Positions 1-8,822 of a stretch of DNA of 44,790 nt are shown here, one piece after another (position 1 is the first letter of the stretch; every line of letters begins with the position of its first letter). A program made the translations under genes and the position numbers. The notes under the pieces were generated by a model, which saw only the letters and a program-made list of their open reading frames with translations, did not search any database and had not been told where the DNA came from. The DNA lies in the NCBI GenBank assembly GCA_003537645.1, contig DPRM01000041.1:1-44790 (forward strand), in the 5' to 3' direction. Origin of the DNA: Prolixibacteraceae bacterium (GTDB lineage: Bacteria > Bacteroidota > Bacteroidia > Bacteroidales > Prolixibacteraceae).

Positions 1-192
1 ATAACAATGAAAAGAGGCCTTGATAGATTTAACACTATGTATCAAGGTCTAATAATAGCTAAACATAACAGAGATATGTATAAAGAGTAGCTCTTAAAAA
101 GAGAGGGGGATGATCATCGCAGATGATCCGGGGGTGAGTAAATAAATACGACAATAAATTAATTTCATCACCTAAACTCTGAAAGAAATAAA
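1..192. other. Leader region before the first kinase, no clear gene
   Basis: No convincing gene lies here. A hairpin is visible with arms at 15-25 and 40-50 (one G-U pair, 14-nt loop). A second small inverted repeat (GATCATC/GATGATC) sits near 113-129. A frame open to the left edge ends at 90 and encodes about 29 residues that I do not recognise; it may be chance or the tail of a gene outside the window. The stretch just before 193 is AT-rich and probably holds the promoter or leader of the kinase gene. Confidence 0.4.
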
Positions 193-2034
193 ATGGACGA
201 ATCGGAAGTCAAATTTTCTGCAAACAAATCAGATGCCTATTCAGATGAGTTAAACTCGTTCGATTTTGCTCCTTCGGGATATTTTACACTTGATCGTGAT
301 GGCGATATATGTGATTTAAACTTAAGTGCGGCAAATCTTCTGGGCGGAGAAAGACTCATGCTGATAAACAGTAATCTGAGGCAGTTTATTGCTGCCGACA
401 GTCTTACTGTGTTTAATGAGTTTATACACAGCGTTTTTCTTTCCGACTCGAAACAAGCCTGCGAAATTAACTTGTCGTCCGATGGTGAATCAGGTTTGTT
501 TGTTTACCTCGAAGGCATTTCTTCGAAAAACAAGCAAAGTTGTATGATTACAGCCGTTGATATCACCACCCGTAAGCAGATGGAAGAAGCCCTGCATAAA
601 AGTGAGGCCGAAAACAGGGTCATTATTAGCGTGAATCCCGATCTTCTTTTCAGGTTAAATAAACAAGGTTATATTCTTTCGTACCACGCCCCTGCCGGAA
701 CAAAATTATATGCAGAGCCGGATTTTTTTTTAGGAAAGAACGTCAAAGATGTTATACCAATAGATATTGCCACTAAAATTCAGGACACAATAGATCAGGC
801 AATTCAAACAGGCAAAATGGCAACGATGGAATATGAATTGCTTGTTGACGGGAAACGTGAGTATTTTGAAAACCGGATTGTACCAATGAGCGGCGACGAA
901 CTGCTTTCGTTTGTGCGCGACATTACCAGCCGAAAACAGGCAGAAGAGAATTTACGAAAGAGCGAAGAGCTGCTTTCCTTATTTGTAAAAAACTCACCGA
1001 TATACGCATTTATAAAAGAAGTATCCCCTACAGAAAGCTTAACTCTGAAAGCGAGTGAAAACTACATAGATATGATTGGTATTCCTGGTTCAGAAATGGT
1101 TGGTAAAAACATGTATGAGTTGTTTCCTCCTGAATTTGCAGCAAAAATAACTGCCGACGACTGGGCAATTATATCTGAAAACAAAGTTCAGACGCTGGAA
1201 GAGGAATTAAACGGGCGCAATTATACATCCATCAAATTTCCGATCAGACTTGGCGATAAAAACCTGCTGGCTGGCTACACCATCGACATTACCGAAACCA
1301 AACAAGCCGAAGCGGCTCTGCGCGAAAGCGAAGCCAGATACAGGGAACTCAATGCTACCAAAGACAAGTTCTTCTCCATTATTGCCCACGATTTGCGAAG
1401 CCCTTTCCATAACATTGTCGGTTTTAGCAACCTGTTGGTGCGCAATATTATCGACCGCGACTACAGTGGTATTGAACGGTTTGCATGGATTATTCAGGAT
1501 TCGTCGCTAAAAGCAATGGATTTGCTGACTAATTTACAGGAATGGACCCGATCGCAAACCGGACGCATGGAATTTACTCCTGAATCGTTAAACCTTAGTT
1601 CACTCGTAACAGAAGTTACCCGGTTTCTATCAATACAAGCCTCTCAAAAAAGTATTTCTCTTAAGATTAATATTTCAAAGCGTCTGAAAATAAGTGCTGA
1701 TAAACAAATGCTTAGTACTATTTTGCGGAATCTGATCTCGAATGCAATTAAGTTTACCCGTCCAGAAGGTGAAATTGAAATTTCTGTAATTCGTCAAAAA
1801 GGGAATACACTTTTCTCGGTTTCCGATAACGGCGTTGGGATTAAAAACGAGGCGTTGCAAAAACTGTTTAAAGTTGAAGAAAGCTGTTGCACACCAGGAA
1901 CTCAAAACGAAAAAGGTACCGGATTGGGACTGCTACTCTGTAAAGAATTTGTTGACAAACATGGGGGTAAAATATGGGTGGAAAGTGAGCCGGGAAAAGG
2001 AAGTAAGTTTAGCTTTACAATTCCGGAGAATTGA
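193..2034 (+). CDS. PAS-domain sensor histidine kinase, apparently cytoplasmic
   Basis: This 613-residue protein has three PAS-like sensor domains (about 20-130, 135-250 and 255-375), each ending in a short linker of the type ITxRKQAEE. A HisKA domain follows with the phospho-acceptor His399 in the motif AHDLRSPF, then a HATPase_c domain (about 500-613) with N box (SNAIKFT), G1 box (DNGVGI) and G2 box (GTGLGL). No signal peptide or membrane segment is visible, so it probably senses a cytoplasmic cue. It has no receiver domain and no response regulator gene is adjacent. Its stop lies 16 bp before the start of a second kinase on the same strand, so the two are probably cotranscribed. The family assignment is clear; the ligand and partner are unknown. 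Confidence 0.93.
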   Translation: MDESEVKFSANKSDAYSDELNSFDFAPSGYFTLDRDGDICDLNLSAANLLGGERLMLINSNLRQFIAADSLTVFNEFIHSVFLSDSKQACEINLSSDGESGLFVYLEGISSKNKQSCMITAVDITTRKQMEEALHKSEAENRVIISVNPDLLFRLNKQGYILSYHAPAGTKLYAEPDFFLGKNVKDVIPIDIATKIQDTIDQAIQTGKMATMEYELLVDGKREYFENRIVPMSGDELLSFVRDITSRKQAEENLRKSEELLSLFVKNSPIYAFIKEVSPTESLTLKASENYIDMIGIPGSEMVGKNMYELFPPEFAAKITADDWAIISENKVQTLEEELNGRNYTSIKFPIRLGDKNLLAGYTIDITETKQAEAALRESEARYRELNATKDKFFSIIAHDLRSPFHNIVGFSNLLVRNIIDRDYSGIERFAWIIQDSSLKAMDLLTNLQEWTRSQTGRMEFTPESLNLSSLVTEVTRFLSIQASQKSISLKINISKRLKISADKQMLSTILRNLISNAIKFTRPEGEIEISVIRQKGNTLFSVSDNGVGIKNEALQKLFKVEESCCTPGTQNEKGTGLGLLLCKEFVDKHGGKIWVESEPGKGSKFSFTIPEN

Positions 2035-2050
2035 AACATCAATCGTTTGT

Positions 2051-3958
2051 ATGAAAAGTTTAAGCAATGTTGTAACGCGAAGAAAAATCTGGATTTCAAT
2101 TCTATTGGGAATCCTAAGTCTGGTAGTATCACCCTTAGGAATTACTGCAATATTGGGCGAGACCAGAATCGATATTCCGTGGGCGCTTTTCTTGCCTATC
2201 CTCGTTTCTATGGCTTATGGGTGGCGATTTGGCCTTCTTGCCGGATTATCAGGCGGCGCGTTGTACCCATTTTTGCTTTGGCCCAACAATGGTTGGGCAA
2301 ATGTATCGACCACGCTGGTTTATTTGCTTTATTATGCACTGCTTGGTATCGCATACGATAAGTCGATCATTAAAAACATGAAGAAAATACCCGTTCGGGT
2401 TTTTATCGTTATTGACCTTATTATTTTAGTTTTTTGCCTGTATTACTTATTCCTCTTTAATCCTATCCTGAAACTTAACCCTGCTTTCTGGGTTGAGAAT
2501 TCGATAAACAAGCTTCCACTAAAGGTACTTCAGAGTTTTCTGCTAAAGAATTCTGTGAATATCATCATACTCACTATAATTTCGGGTACTTTAATCAGGC
2601 TCCCTCTGATCAGAAAATTGTTAGGGCTGCCATCGAGACGTGGAATTCTGGCGAACCATAAAATATTCGTGATTACCATGTTTATTTCAGCGCTGGTTTG
2701 GATTAGTTTTGTTGGTTTAGACGCCTTACTTTTTGAAGAAGATGATGCAATGCTGTATCAACATTCTTTGCTTTCGTTTTTTGTAATTACTGCCAGTGGC
2801 TTTATAGCCTCCCGTATTATTTTTTATTATGCCGAAAGACAATACAAAATGCAGCACAAGCTCAACAAAAGCGAGGGAAAATTCAGGGCTATATTCGAAA
2901 ACTCCAACGATGCGATACTAATTATTGAAGATGAACTATTTGCCGATTGCAATCCGGTGACTTTAACAACATTTGGATGTTCGCAGGGAGATATTATCGG
3001 GAAATCTCCTTTCGATTTCACCCCTCAATATCAGAGTGACGGATCGCTTTCGACGGAGAAGGCAATTCCATATAAGAATTCGGCCTTGAATGGAGAGCCT
3101 GTCCGGTTTGAATGGCAACATCTTCGTTTTGACGGAACAACTTTCGACGCAGAAGTCTTGCTTAGCCGGCTGAAGTTTAACAGGAAAATACTGCTTCAGG
3201 CAATAATACGGGATATTTCGGAGCGGAAAAGAGCTGAAAAAGAACTGATAACTGCGAAGGAACATGCCGAACAATCGGATAAGCTAAAGTCGGCATTTCT
3301 GGCCAACATGAGCCACGAAATCAGAACTCCCTTAAATAGCATCATCGGTTTTTCAGAATTAATTTCCGACCCTGATTTCGAACCCCGGCAACAACTTGAA
3401 TTTGCCAGAATGATCAATGACAGCGGGAATAACCTGCTCGCGATTATCAATGATATCATGGATATTTCGAAAATTGAATCGGGGCAGGTTCAACTTCGGA
3501 AGAATGTAGTTTCGGTCAATACGCTTCTAACGCGCATACAGAAGGAATACTCTTTTAAGTCAAGCCAAAAGGGAGTAGAATTGCGCCTTGATCCCTTAAA
3601 TCCAAAAGCGGAAATCACGGTTGAATCGGATGGAGACAAACTTGGACAGATTTTAATCAATCTGGTTGGTAACGCGATTAAGTTTACCGAAAACGGATTT
3701 ATTGAAAACGGATTTATTGTTGCTGGTGATTTCCTGCAGTTTCATGTAAAAGATTCAGGAATTGGTATATCTCCGGGAAATCATCACCAGATTTTCGAAC
3801 GTTTCAGGCAGGTAGAATCTGCATATTCACGCAAATATGGTGGTACCGGATTAGGTCTGCCTATTTCGAAAAGTCTGGTTGAAATGCTTGGCGGCACCAT
3901 CTGGGTTGAATCCGTAGAAGGAAAAGGATCGACATTTTATTTTACCGTACCGGTTTGA
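2051..3958 (+). CDS. Multi-pass membrane PAS sensor histidine kinase
   Basis: I place the start at the ATG at 2051, just after the first kinase ends. The frame is open back to 1835, but that extension lies inside the upstream gene and reads as lysine/cysteine-rich shadow sequence. The 635-residue product has about seven hydrophobic segments in its first 270 residues, including a glycine-rich stretch (FGLLAGLSGGALYPF), then a PAS domain (about 275-390). HisKA follows with His422 in SHEIRTPLNS, then HATPase_c with NAIKFT, DSGIGI and GTGLGLPIS. It resembles membrane-integral sensor kinases whose input domain binds a ligand within or near the bilayer; that is inference. No receiver domain or cognate regulator is next to it. 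The downstream gene is convergent. Confidence 0.9.
   Translation: MKSLSNVVTRRKIWISILLGILSLVVSPLGITAILGETRIDIPWALFLPILVSMAYGWRFGLLAGLSGGALYPFLLWPNNGWANVSTTLVYLLYYALLGIAYDKSIIKNMKKIPVRVFIVIDLIILVFCLYYLFLFNPILKLNPAFWVENSINKLPLKVLQSFLLKNSVNIIILTIISGTLIRLPLIRKLLGLPSRRGILANHKIFVITMFISALVWISFVGLDALLFEEDDAMLYQHSLLSFFVITASGFIASRIIFYYAERQYKMQHKLNKSEGKFRAIFENSNDAILIIEDELFADCNPVTLTTFGCSQGDIIGKSPFDFTPQYQSDGSLSTEKAIPYKNSALNGEPVRFEWQHLRFDGTTFDAEVLLSRLKFNRKILLQAIIRDISERKRAEKELITAKEHAEQSDKLKSAFLANMSHEIRTPLNSIIGFSELISDPDFEPRQQLEFARMINDSGNNLLAIINDIMDISKIESGQVQLRKNVVSVNTLLTRIQKEYSFKSSQKGVELRLDPLNPKAEITVESDGDKLGQILINLVGNAIKFTENGFIENGFIVAGDFLQFHVKDSGIGISPGNHHQIFERFRQVESAYSRKYGGTGLGLPISKSLVEMLGGTIWVESVEGKGSTFYFTVPV
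3689..3718 (+). repeat. 15-bp perfect tandem repeat inside the kinase ATPase domain
   Basis: GAAAACGGATTTATT occurs twice back to back, giving ENGFIENGFI just after the N box. Related kinases usually read about ENGFIEFGY here, so the repeat does not appear to lengthen the domain. It may reflect local slippage or conversion, or coincidence. Confidence 0.8.
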
Positions 3959-4017
3959 TTTTAGGTATATAAGTAAAAAGGCGATTTCAGCTATTTGTGT
4001 TTTTATGCAATGAAGTT

Positions 4018-4953
4018 TTATCGTGGCCCCAAAAATCTATCTCCATTGAAATGAATCATGTGTTCCGGAAATTCCATAATCCAAACTTCAGTATCCCAGG
4101 CAATGTTGTTGGTATGCTTTTTAAATTCAGAAAAATCAGGAAAGGCTGAAACATAAATTTTTCCAGAACTACAATTTTTGAGAAACTCTTCCAGCTCAAC
4201 AACTCTCTTTGGCGACATTGGCCCATGGGAAGTTACGGCCTCAATTAAGTATAGCCAGTTCTTTGATTTGTCAAAAATTACGACATCGGGCAATTTACTA
4301 TGCTCGTTGATTGTAATCCCAATAGATTCGAGTAATTCCTGATCAATAAATAAATCCTTGTTCTCTGTATCTCCAAAATATAAAAGATACGCATGATGAA
4401 CAAAACGAGGAACAAACTCTTCGATAATTGAGGCAATAACTTTGTTATGGGTCCCTGGTGAAAGTAGAAATGTTGTTCCATCTGGTAACCTTAGAGGTAC
4501 CCGAGCCATTCCCCTATCATTGCTGTATTTATTTTTTAACTCCCCAGCTTGATCTTTAAATTTCACAAGAGACTGTTTCCATTTCTTCGTGTTATATGTT
4601 CTGATGGTTTTCAACGCAATTTCAGAAATAGCATAATGAGCTCTTGGGCTGTTTACAGGTAAATGTGGGTTGTCGGGATTATAGTCAACAATGCCAGCTT
4701 GTACAAATTGATGTAATACTTGTCTCCGAATAGTCTCCCTGGTATTGGGAGCATACTCTCTCTTATAATTTTCTGAAATGAATGTCATGACACCTTTTGA
4801 AACTCCGAGACTCAACCTTTTAGAATTTAACCAGCCATCTCCTTCTTTGATGTTGCACAATGCGAGTAGTGTATAAGCAGAAATTTCGTTTTGCTGGGCT
4901 TTAGGCAACCCCAATTCGTGCAAAATCTCCTGAGCTTCTTCTATTTTGGTCAT
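4018..4953 (-). CDS. BsuBI/PstI-family type II restriction endonuclease
   Basis: This 311-residue protein matches the BsuBI/PstI restriction endonuclease family, whose founding members cut CTGCAG. A helical N-terminal part (about 1-145) has a winged-helix look. The C-terminal nuclease domain shows the family hallmark: PD at 222-223, a hydrophobic strand ending in Glu238 (LIEAVTSHGPM), then Lys249 in SPKR. Length is close to the family norm (about 310-320). Its first 53 bp overlap the end of the methyltransferase gene upstream on the same strand, so translation is probably coupled and modification is made first. Recognition of CTGCAG is inferred from the family, not shown by the sequence. Confidence 0.9.
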   Translation of the reverse strand: MTKIEEAQEILHELGLPKAQQNEISAYTLLALCNIKEGDGWLNSKRLSLGVSKGVMTFISENYKREYAPNTRETIRRQVLHQFVQAGIVDYNPDNPHLPVNSPRAHYAISEIALKTIRTYNTKKWKQSLVKFKDQAGELKNKYSNDRGMARVPLRLPDGTTFLLSPGTHNKVIASIIEEFVPRFVHHAYLLYFGDTENKDLFIDQELLESIGITINEHSKLPDVVIFDKSKNWLYLIEAVTSHGPMSPKRVVELEEFLKNCSSGKIYVSAFPDFSEFKKHTNNIAWDTEVWIMEFPEHMIHFNGDRFLGPR

Positions 4954-6496
4954 AATATTTCAATAATAAAGTGTTGTTGATTATTTTGTCAATGTCATTC
5001 CTTCGTGGATTCTCGATTTTTTTTACAGCTTGCCCAATCTCAATAATGCTTTGATGTGGAGGCATTTTTATCTGTTTTAATTCGGAGGCTCCAACCTGTG
5101 TATTTCCATTAAATGTTCTGAAGTAGGTATCAAATAGGCTGCTGTTAAACAGAGCAGAAATCCCCCAGACTTCATCTTCTGAAAGCTCTCCGTTTGGCCG
5201 ATGAATGTAGTTTAGGTGATTTTCTAATCCAATCCAGTCAGAATTTGTTTGAGATTCAAAATAAGGAGCACAAATTAACCTGCTCTTGTCTTCTTTCGAG
5301 CTGAACCTACGAATTAAGATATAGTTTTTATTTTTAAGAAGAACTTTGCGCGCTTCGTCAGAGTTTTGAATATAACAGGGTTTTTCTCCTTTTCTTAATG
5401 GAAAAATAAATTCCATTTCCTTAATATTATGAAGCCAGAGCAAAGGGATCAAATTAGCTTCTTCCGAAAAGTCAGAAACCAGGTAATCTTCACACCTAAA
5501 TGCAACTACAGGTCCTGTTGAAATTTGTATGTTATAATCGTTCAGAGAACTTTTCCAATTTCTGAAAAGTTGTATAGTTTCAGCTTCATCTGAATTGGAT
5601 GGTATAAACAGAATTTTTTCTTTAGAACTCTGGTCAATTAGTTCTTCTGTTTTATATACGGAAGTCGAAGAATCGCTGAGGTCAGCTTCGCTTTCTGAAA
5701 CAGAGAGATTAATGTTTGCGCTTCTTTTTCGGGTTGCTTTAATTATAATGTTCTCTTGAAGTACATTGTCTCTCTTAAACATTTTATTCCTCGACTCAAA
5801 TATATGTATGTCGGTAATACTTACTTCATTGAAAAATACTTTTCGAAATGCCTGAAAATAATTTCCAGCAGCAAAACTTCGGGGTGTAATAACAACCAGT
5901 TCTCCCATCTGATTTAGCAATTTAGAAGAAAGACCCATAAACAGAGCATAAATATTCGGTTGCCCATAAACCAATTCTTCGGCAATCTGTGCACGCTGAT
6001 CTGATTTTGAAATCTTAAAATATGGGGGATTGGAGATGATGTAGTCAAATTTTTTTATTTGCTGGCTCCCAAAAAGTGATTGTGGCATAAAAGCAGTTGA
6101 ATTGGCTAAAATAAAATCTTCTTTATGGAGAATACTATTCAGTTCTATTCCTTGCTTATGAAGCCAATGACCCAAATAAGAAATGACCTCTTTTGTATGA
6201 GTACAAACTGCCAGATCAGTTTCATATAATTCTAAATCAATTTTTTGAATCAGATCTTTTTTTACCAGATATTCAATTAACGAACAACATAGAATACCTA
6301 GTCCACAGCCCGGATCAAGAATTGAAATATGCCCGGATCTTGGTTGAGCTAAGCTGGCCATAAAATGAGCTATTGATCTGGACGTGAAAAATTGTCCTTT
6401 CTCTTTTTTGTAGGTATCAGATGTTTGGCTGGCATAATCTAACCCAACTTTTTCTGCATACTCCGATGGCAATATGTTTTCATGGACTTCTGTCAT
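4901..6496 (-). CDS. Type II DNA adenine-N6 methyltransferase of the restriction-modification pair
   Basis: A 531-residue DNA methyltransferase. It has the start-of-domain motif GQFFTS (34-39), the SAM-binding motif I DPGCGLG (61-67) and the catalytic motif IV NPPY (156-159), followed by PRSFAAGNYF. The order X-I-IV fits gamma-type N6-adenine methyltransferases such as those paired with BsuBI/PstI enzymes. The region after about 300 should carry target recognition. Its product should protect the host sites from the overlapping endonuclease. No controller (C) protein is nearby, so control is probably by gene order and coupling. The pair is visibly more AT-rich than its neighbours and sits between unrelated housekeeping genes, which suggests acquisition by transfer. 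Confidence 0.9.
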   Translation of the reverse strand: MTEVHENILPSEYAEKVGLDYASQTSDTYKKEKGQFFTSRSIAHFMASLAQPRSGHISILDPGCGLGILCCSLIEYLVKKDLIQKIDLELYETDLAVCTHTKEVISYLGHWLHKQGIELNSILHKEDFILANSTAFMPQSLFGSQQIKKFDYIISNPPYFKISKSDQRAQIAEELVYGQPNIYALFMGLSSKLLNQMGELVVITPRSFAAGNYFQAFRKVFFNEVSITDIHIFESRNKMFKRDNVLQENIIIKATRKRSANINLSVSESEADLSDSSTSVYKTEELIDQSSKEKILFIPSNSDEAETIQLFRNWKSSLNDYNIQISTGPVVAFRCEDYLVSDFSEEANLIPLLWLHNIKEMEFIFPLRKGEKPCYIQNSDEARKVLLKNKNYILIRRFSSKEDKSRLICAPYFESQTNSDWIGLENHLNYIHRPNGELSEDEVWGISALFNSSLFDTYFRTFNGNTQVGASELKQIKMPPHQSIIEIGQAVKKIENPRRNDIDKIINNTLLLKYYDQNRRSSGDFARIGVA

Positions 6497-6569
6497 TCTA
6501 CAAAAGTAGCGAATGAGGATGTTAATTCAATTATTCAAATTGCACTAAAAATGAACTACAAAATAAAAA

Positions 6570-6603
6570 AAATCCCCAACACTTCAGCGAGCATTGGGGA
6601 TTT
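6570..6603 (-). terminator. Intrinsic terminator after the deoxyhypusine-synthase homologue
   Basis: Inverted repeat AAATCCCCAA/TTGGGGATTT (6570-6579 and 6594-6603) with a 14-nt loop. On the minus strand it is followed by a run of T (complement of the A-run at 6565-6572). It lies about 20 bp beyond the stop of the minus-strand gene ending at 6624 and closes the long minus-strand run. Confidence 0.8.
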
Positions 6604-6623
6604 TAAATATTATAACCGTTTGT

Positions 6624-7643
6624 TTATTTGTCGAACAATTTGCTCCAGCTTTTAGGCTGGCGGTTTTTCCAGGTTCCTTTGTGGTAAACGTAGCTAACAA
6701 TTAGCGGAAGTACCGAAGTTGCTTCAGCAAAAACCATTTGCTCATCGGTTACCTGAACTTTTCCCCATGAGCTGGCTTCTTTCAGCGTTGATGATGAACA
6801 AGCTCCGTCGCGAACGTCGGCAACCGTAATCTGAACGGCATATTGGTGCATCGGAACTTCTTTTCCAAGAATTTCGGCGCAAACAACAGTATCCTGGGCA
6901 AAGTTTTTCGGAACACCACCACCAATCATGAACAAACCGGTTACGCCGGCAGCCATTTTAATCTTGGTCAGTTCCAGAAAGTCGGCAACCGAGTCAATCG
7001 AAACGTGTTTTTCAGGATTTTCCCACTGATGTTTTGCCAATCCAAAACCAGCACTCGAATCGGAGAAAGCCGGGCAGAAAATTGGCACGTTTTTTTCGTA
7101 GCAAACCTGAATTAGGCTGTCTTTTTTTACTGAATTTACAGTCAGCCATTTACCCATTTCTTTGATGAATTCGCGCGAAGAATAGGGTCTTTTTTCAAGC
7201 GAGTCGGTTATTTCTTTGATAGTTCCGTCGCAATTCTGCAATTCTTCTTCGTCGATAAAAGTATCGTAAATACGGTCGATATACAGATCACGCAAAATAC
7301 CATCGTTAATTTCGGTAGTACCGCGGTAGTGTTTGTGACCAAGCGCTTCGAAAAAATCCATGTCGATAATTGATGCGCCGGTGGCAACAATGGCATCGAT
7401 CATGTTATTTTTAACCATTTCAACATAAACCTGCATACAACCTGCAGCGCTGGTACTTCCGGCGAGGGTTAGAATGTTGGTGCATTCAGTGTTTTCAACC
7501 ATTTTTAGCAAAATGTCGGTTGCACTGGCGGTATCGCGCGAGGTGAACGACATTTTACGCATTGAGTCGATAATTGGTGTTGAATCGAATGACTTAATGT
7601 CGATGTGTTCGATGGTTTCGTTTAATAAATCTGATTTCTTCAT
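6624..7643 (-). CDS. Deoxyhypusine synthase family protein (probable homospermidine/spermidine-forming enzyme)
   Basis: This 339-residue protein is a full-length deoxyhypusine synthase homologue. It carries the NAD-binding segments (TLAGSTSAAG, IVATGASIIDMD) and the catalytic lysine, Lys295, in SSWGKV, matching the SWGK motif of the eukaryotic enzyme. Bacteria lack eIF5A, the normal acceptor, so the enzyme presumably transfers an aminobutyl group to a polyamine. Bacterial members called SpeY are linked to homospermidine or spermidine formation. No other polyamine gene is in the window. It is separated by 130 bp from the SDR gene upstream and followed by a terminator, so it may have its own promoter. 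Family call is firm; the exact product is inferred. Confidence 0.88.
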   Translation of the reverse strand: MKKSDLLNETIEHIDIKSFDSTPIIDSMRKMSFTSRDTASATDILLKMVENTECTNILTLAGSTSAAGCMQVYVEMVKNNMIDAIVATGASIIDMDFFEALGHKHYRGTTEINDGILRDLYIDRIYDTFIDEEELQNCDGTIKEITDSLEKRPYSSREFIKEMGKWLTVNSVKKDSLIQVCYEKNVPIFCPAFSDSSAGFGLAKHQWENPEKHVSIDSVADFLELTKIKMAAGVTGLFMIGGGVPKNFAQDTVVCAEILGKEVPMHQYAVQITVADVRDGACSSSTLKEASSWGKVQVTDEQMVFAEATSVLPLIVSYVYHKGTWKNRQPKSWSKLFDK

Positions 7644-7773
7644 TTCTGTTTTTCTTTTAATTGTACTCAGTCAATCAACTGCATTTATTTATATATTAGC
7701 CAGATAGACTGGCTTTTACCTGTGAAAAAGTTTGCAAATGTAGTATAAAATATTTGGTTCTGCCAACCTTGCA

Positions 7774-8811
7774 TTATTTTCGTGAAGGCATTACCACATC
7801 TTTCAGGAAAATTTCGGCAATATCGGCAATCGACGAATCGAGGCTCCGGTACTCAAATCCTGCTGTTCTGGTAATTTTATCGCCCGAATAATGGTTTTTC
7901 TGGTTCGAGCCTGAAACCGTGTCGCGCGTGATTAGCGGGCGTTTCCCGGTGAAAAAACTGGCAGCTTTTGCCATTCGCCAGGCAATATGCAATTTAATGT
8001 CAGAGGCAAAATTCCGGGGGCGCGGTTTATTTAAGCCATCAGCTATTTTGTTGAAAAAATCCTGGTAGCTCATATTCCCGGCATTCAGGATGAAGCGCTG
8101 GTTTTTTACCTGCTCAAATTGCTGATCGCTCATCAGTAAAATCATGGCTTTTACCACATCGCGCACATCAACTAATCCGGTGATTCCTTTAGTGTAGTAA
8201 TTCAGGCCTTTCCATATCGACTGAAACAGTTTTGGGCTTCCAATTTCCCAGTTTCCGGGGCCCATAATTATTGACGGATTTACAATTACAGCATCCAAAC
8301 CCTCTTCAATCCCGCGCCAAACCTCCATTTCCGAAAAAAACTTACTAAGCGAATAACCCGACTTACGTTTCGATGGAGTCCAGTAAGTTTCTTCTGTAAT
8401 TTCGCTGCCATCCTGTGTTTTGCCCAAAGCAGCTATCGAGCTCACATGGCAAAACCGGCTGACTCCATTGTGAATGGCGGCATCGATCAGGTTTCCGGTA
8501 CCTTTAACATTGTTGTTCAGCATCATGTCGTTATCGTCGCCGTGAAACGATACGATGGCGGCGCAATGGTAAATACTTGTAACACCTTTCAGCGCTTCTT
8601 CGAGGCTGAAATAATCGAGAATATCACCTTCAACCCATTCAATTCGTTCGAATAACTCGTCAATCTGGCTGGTATAATAAGAAAAGATTTTTTTTACCCA
8701 ATCGGTATTGCTTTGCTGGCGGCGAAGAGCTTTCACCTGCAATCCGCTATTGGTTAGCTCAAATAGCAAATGAGCACCAACAAGTCCTGTTCCACCTGTT
8801 ACTAAAATCAT
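7774..8811 (-). CDS. NAD-dependent epimerase/dehydratase (extended SDR)
   Basis: A 345-residue extended short-chain dehydrogenase/reductase. It has the Rossmann motif TGGTGLVG (5-12), a conserved Ser region (HVSSIAALG) and the catalytic pair Tyr153 and Lys157 in YSLSK, followed by NPSIIMGPG. This pattern is typical of the dihydroflavonol-reductase-like branch, in which the substrate is often a sugar nucleotide or a hydroxy-ketone; I cannot tell which. It begins 11 bp after the PNPOx-fold gene and probably forms a transcript with it and dnaG. Confidence 0.88.
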   Translation of the reverse strand: MILVTGGTGLVGAHLLFELTNSGLQVKALRRQQSNTDWVKKIFSYYTSQIDELFERIEWVEGDILDYFSLEEALKGVTSIYHCAAIVSFHGDDNDMMLNNNVKGTGNLIDAAIHNGVSRFCHVSSIAALGKTQDGSEITEETYWTPSKRKSGYSLSKFFSEMEVWRGIEEGLDAVIVNPSIIMGPGNWEIGSPKLFQSIWKGLNYYTKGITGLVDVRDVVKAMILLMSDQQFEQVKNQRFILNAGNMSYQDFFNKIADGLNKPRPRNFASDIKLHIAWRMAKAASFFTGKRPLITRDTVSGSNQKNHYSGDKITRTAGFEYRSLDSSIADIAEIFLKDVVMPSRK

Positions 8812-8822
8812 TTTTTAAGTAT

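Noticed and set aside
1..90. Partial gene entering from the left edge
   Set aside because: About 29 unrecognised residues that include a hairpin-forming stretch; cannot be told from chance.
1835..2050. N-terminal extension of the second kinase back to 1835
   Set aside because: It lies inside the ATPase domain of the first kinase in another frame and reads as shadow sequence; the ATG at 2051 fits the start of the membrane domain.
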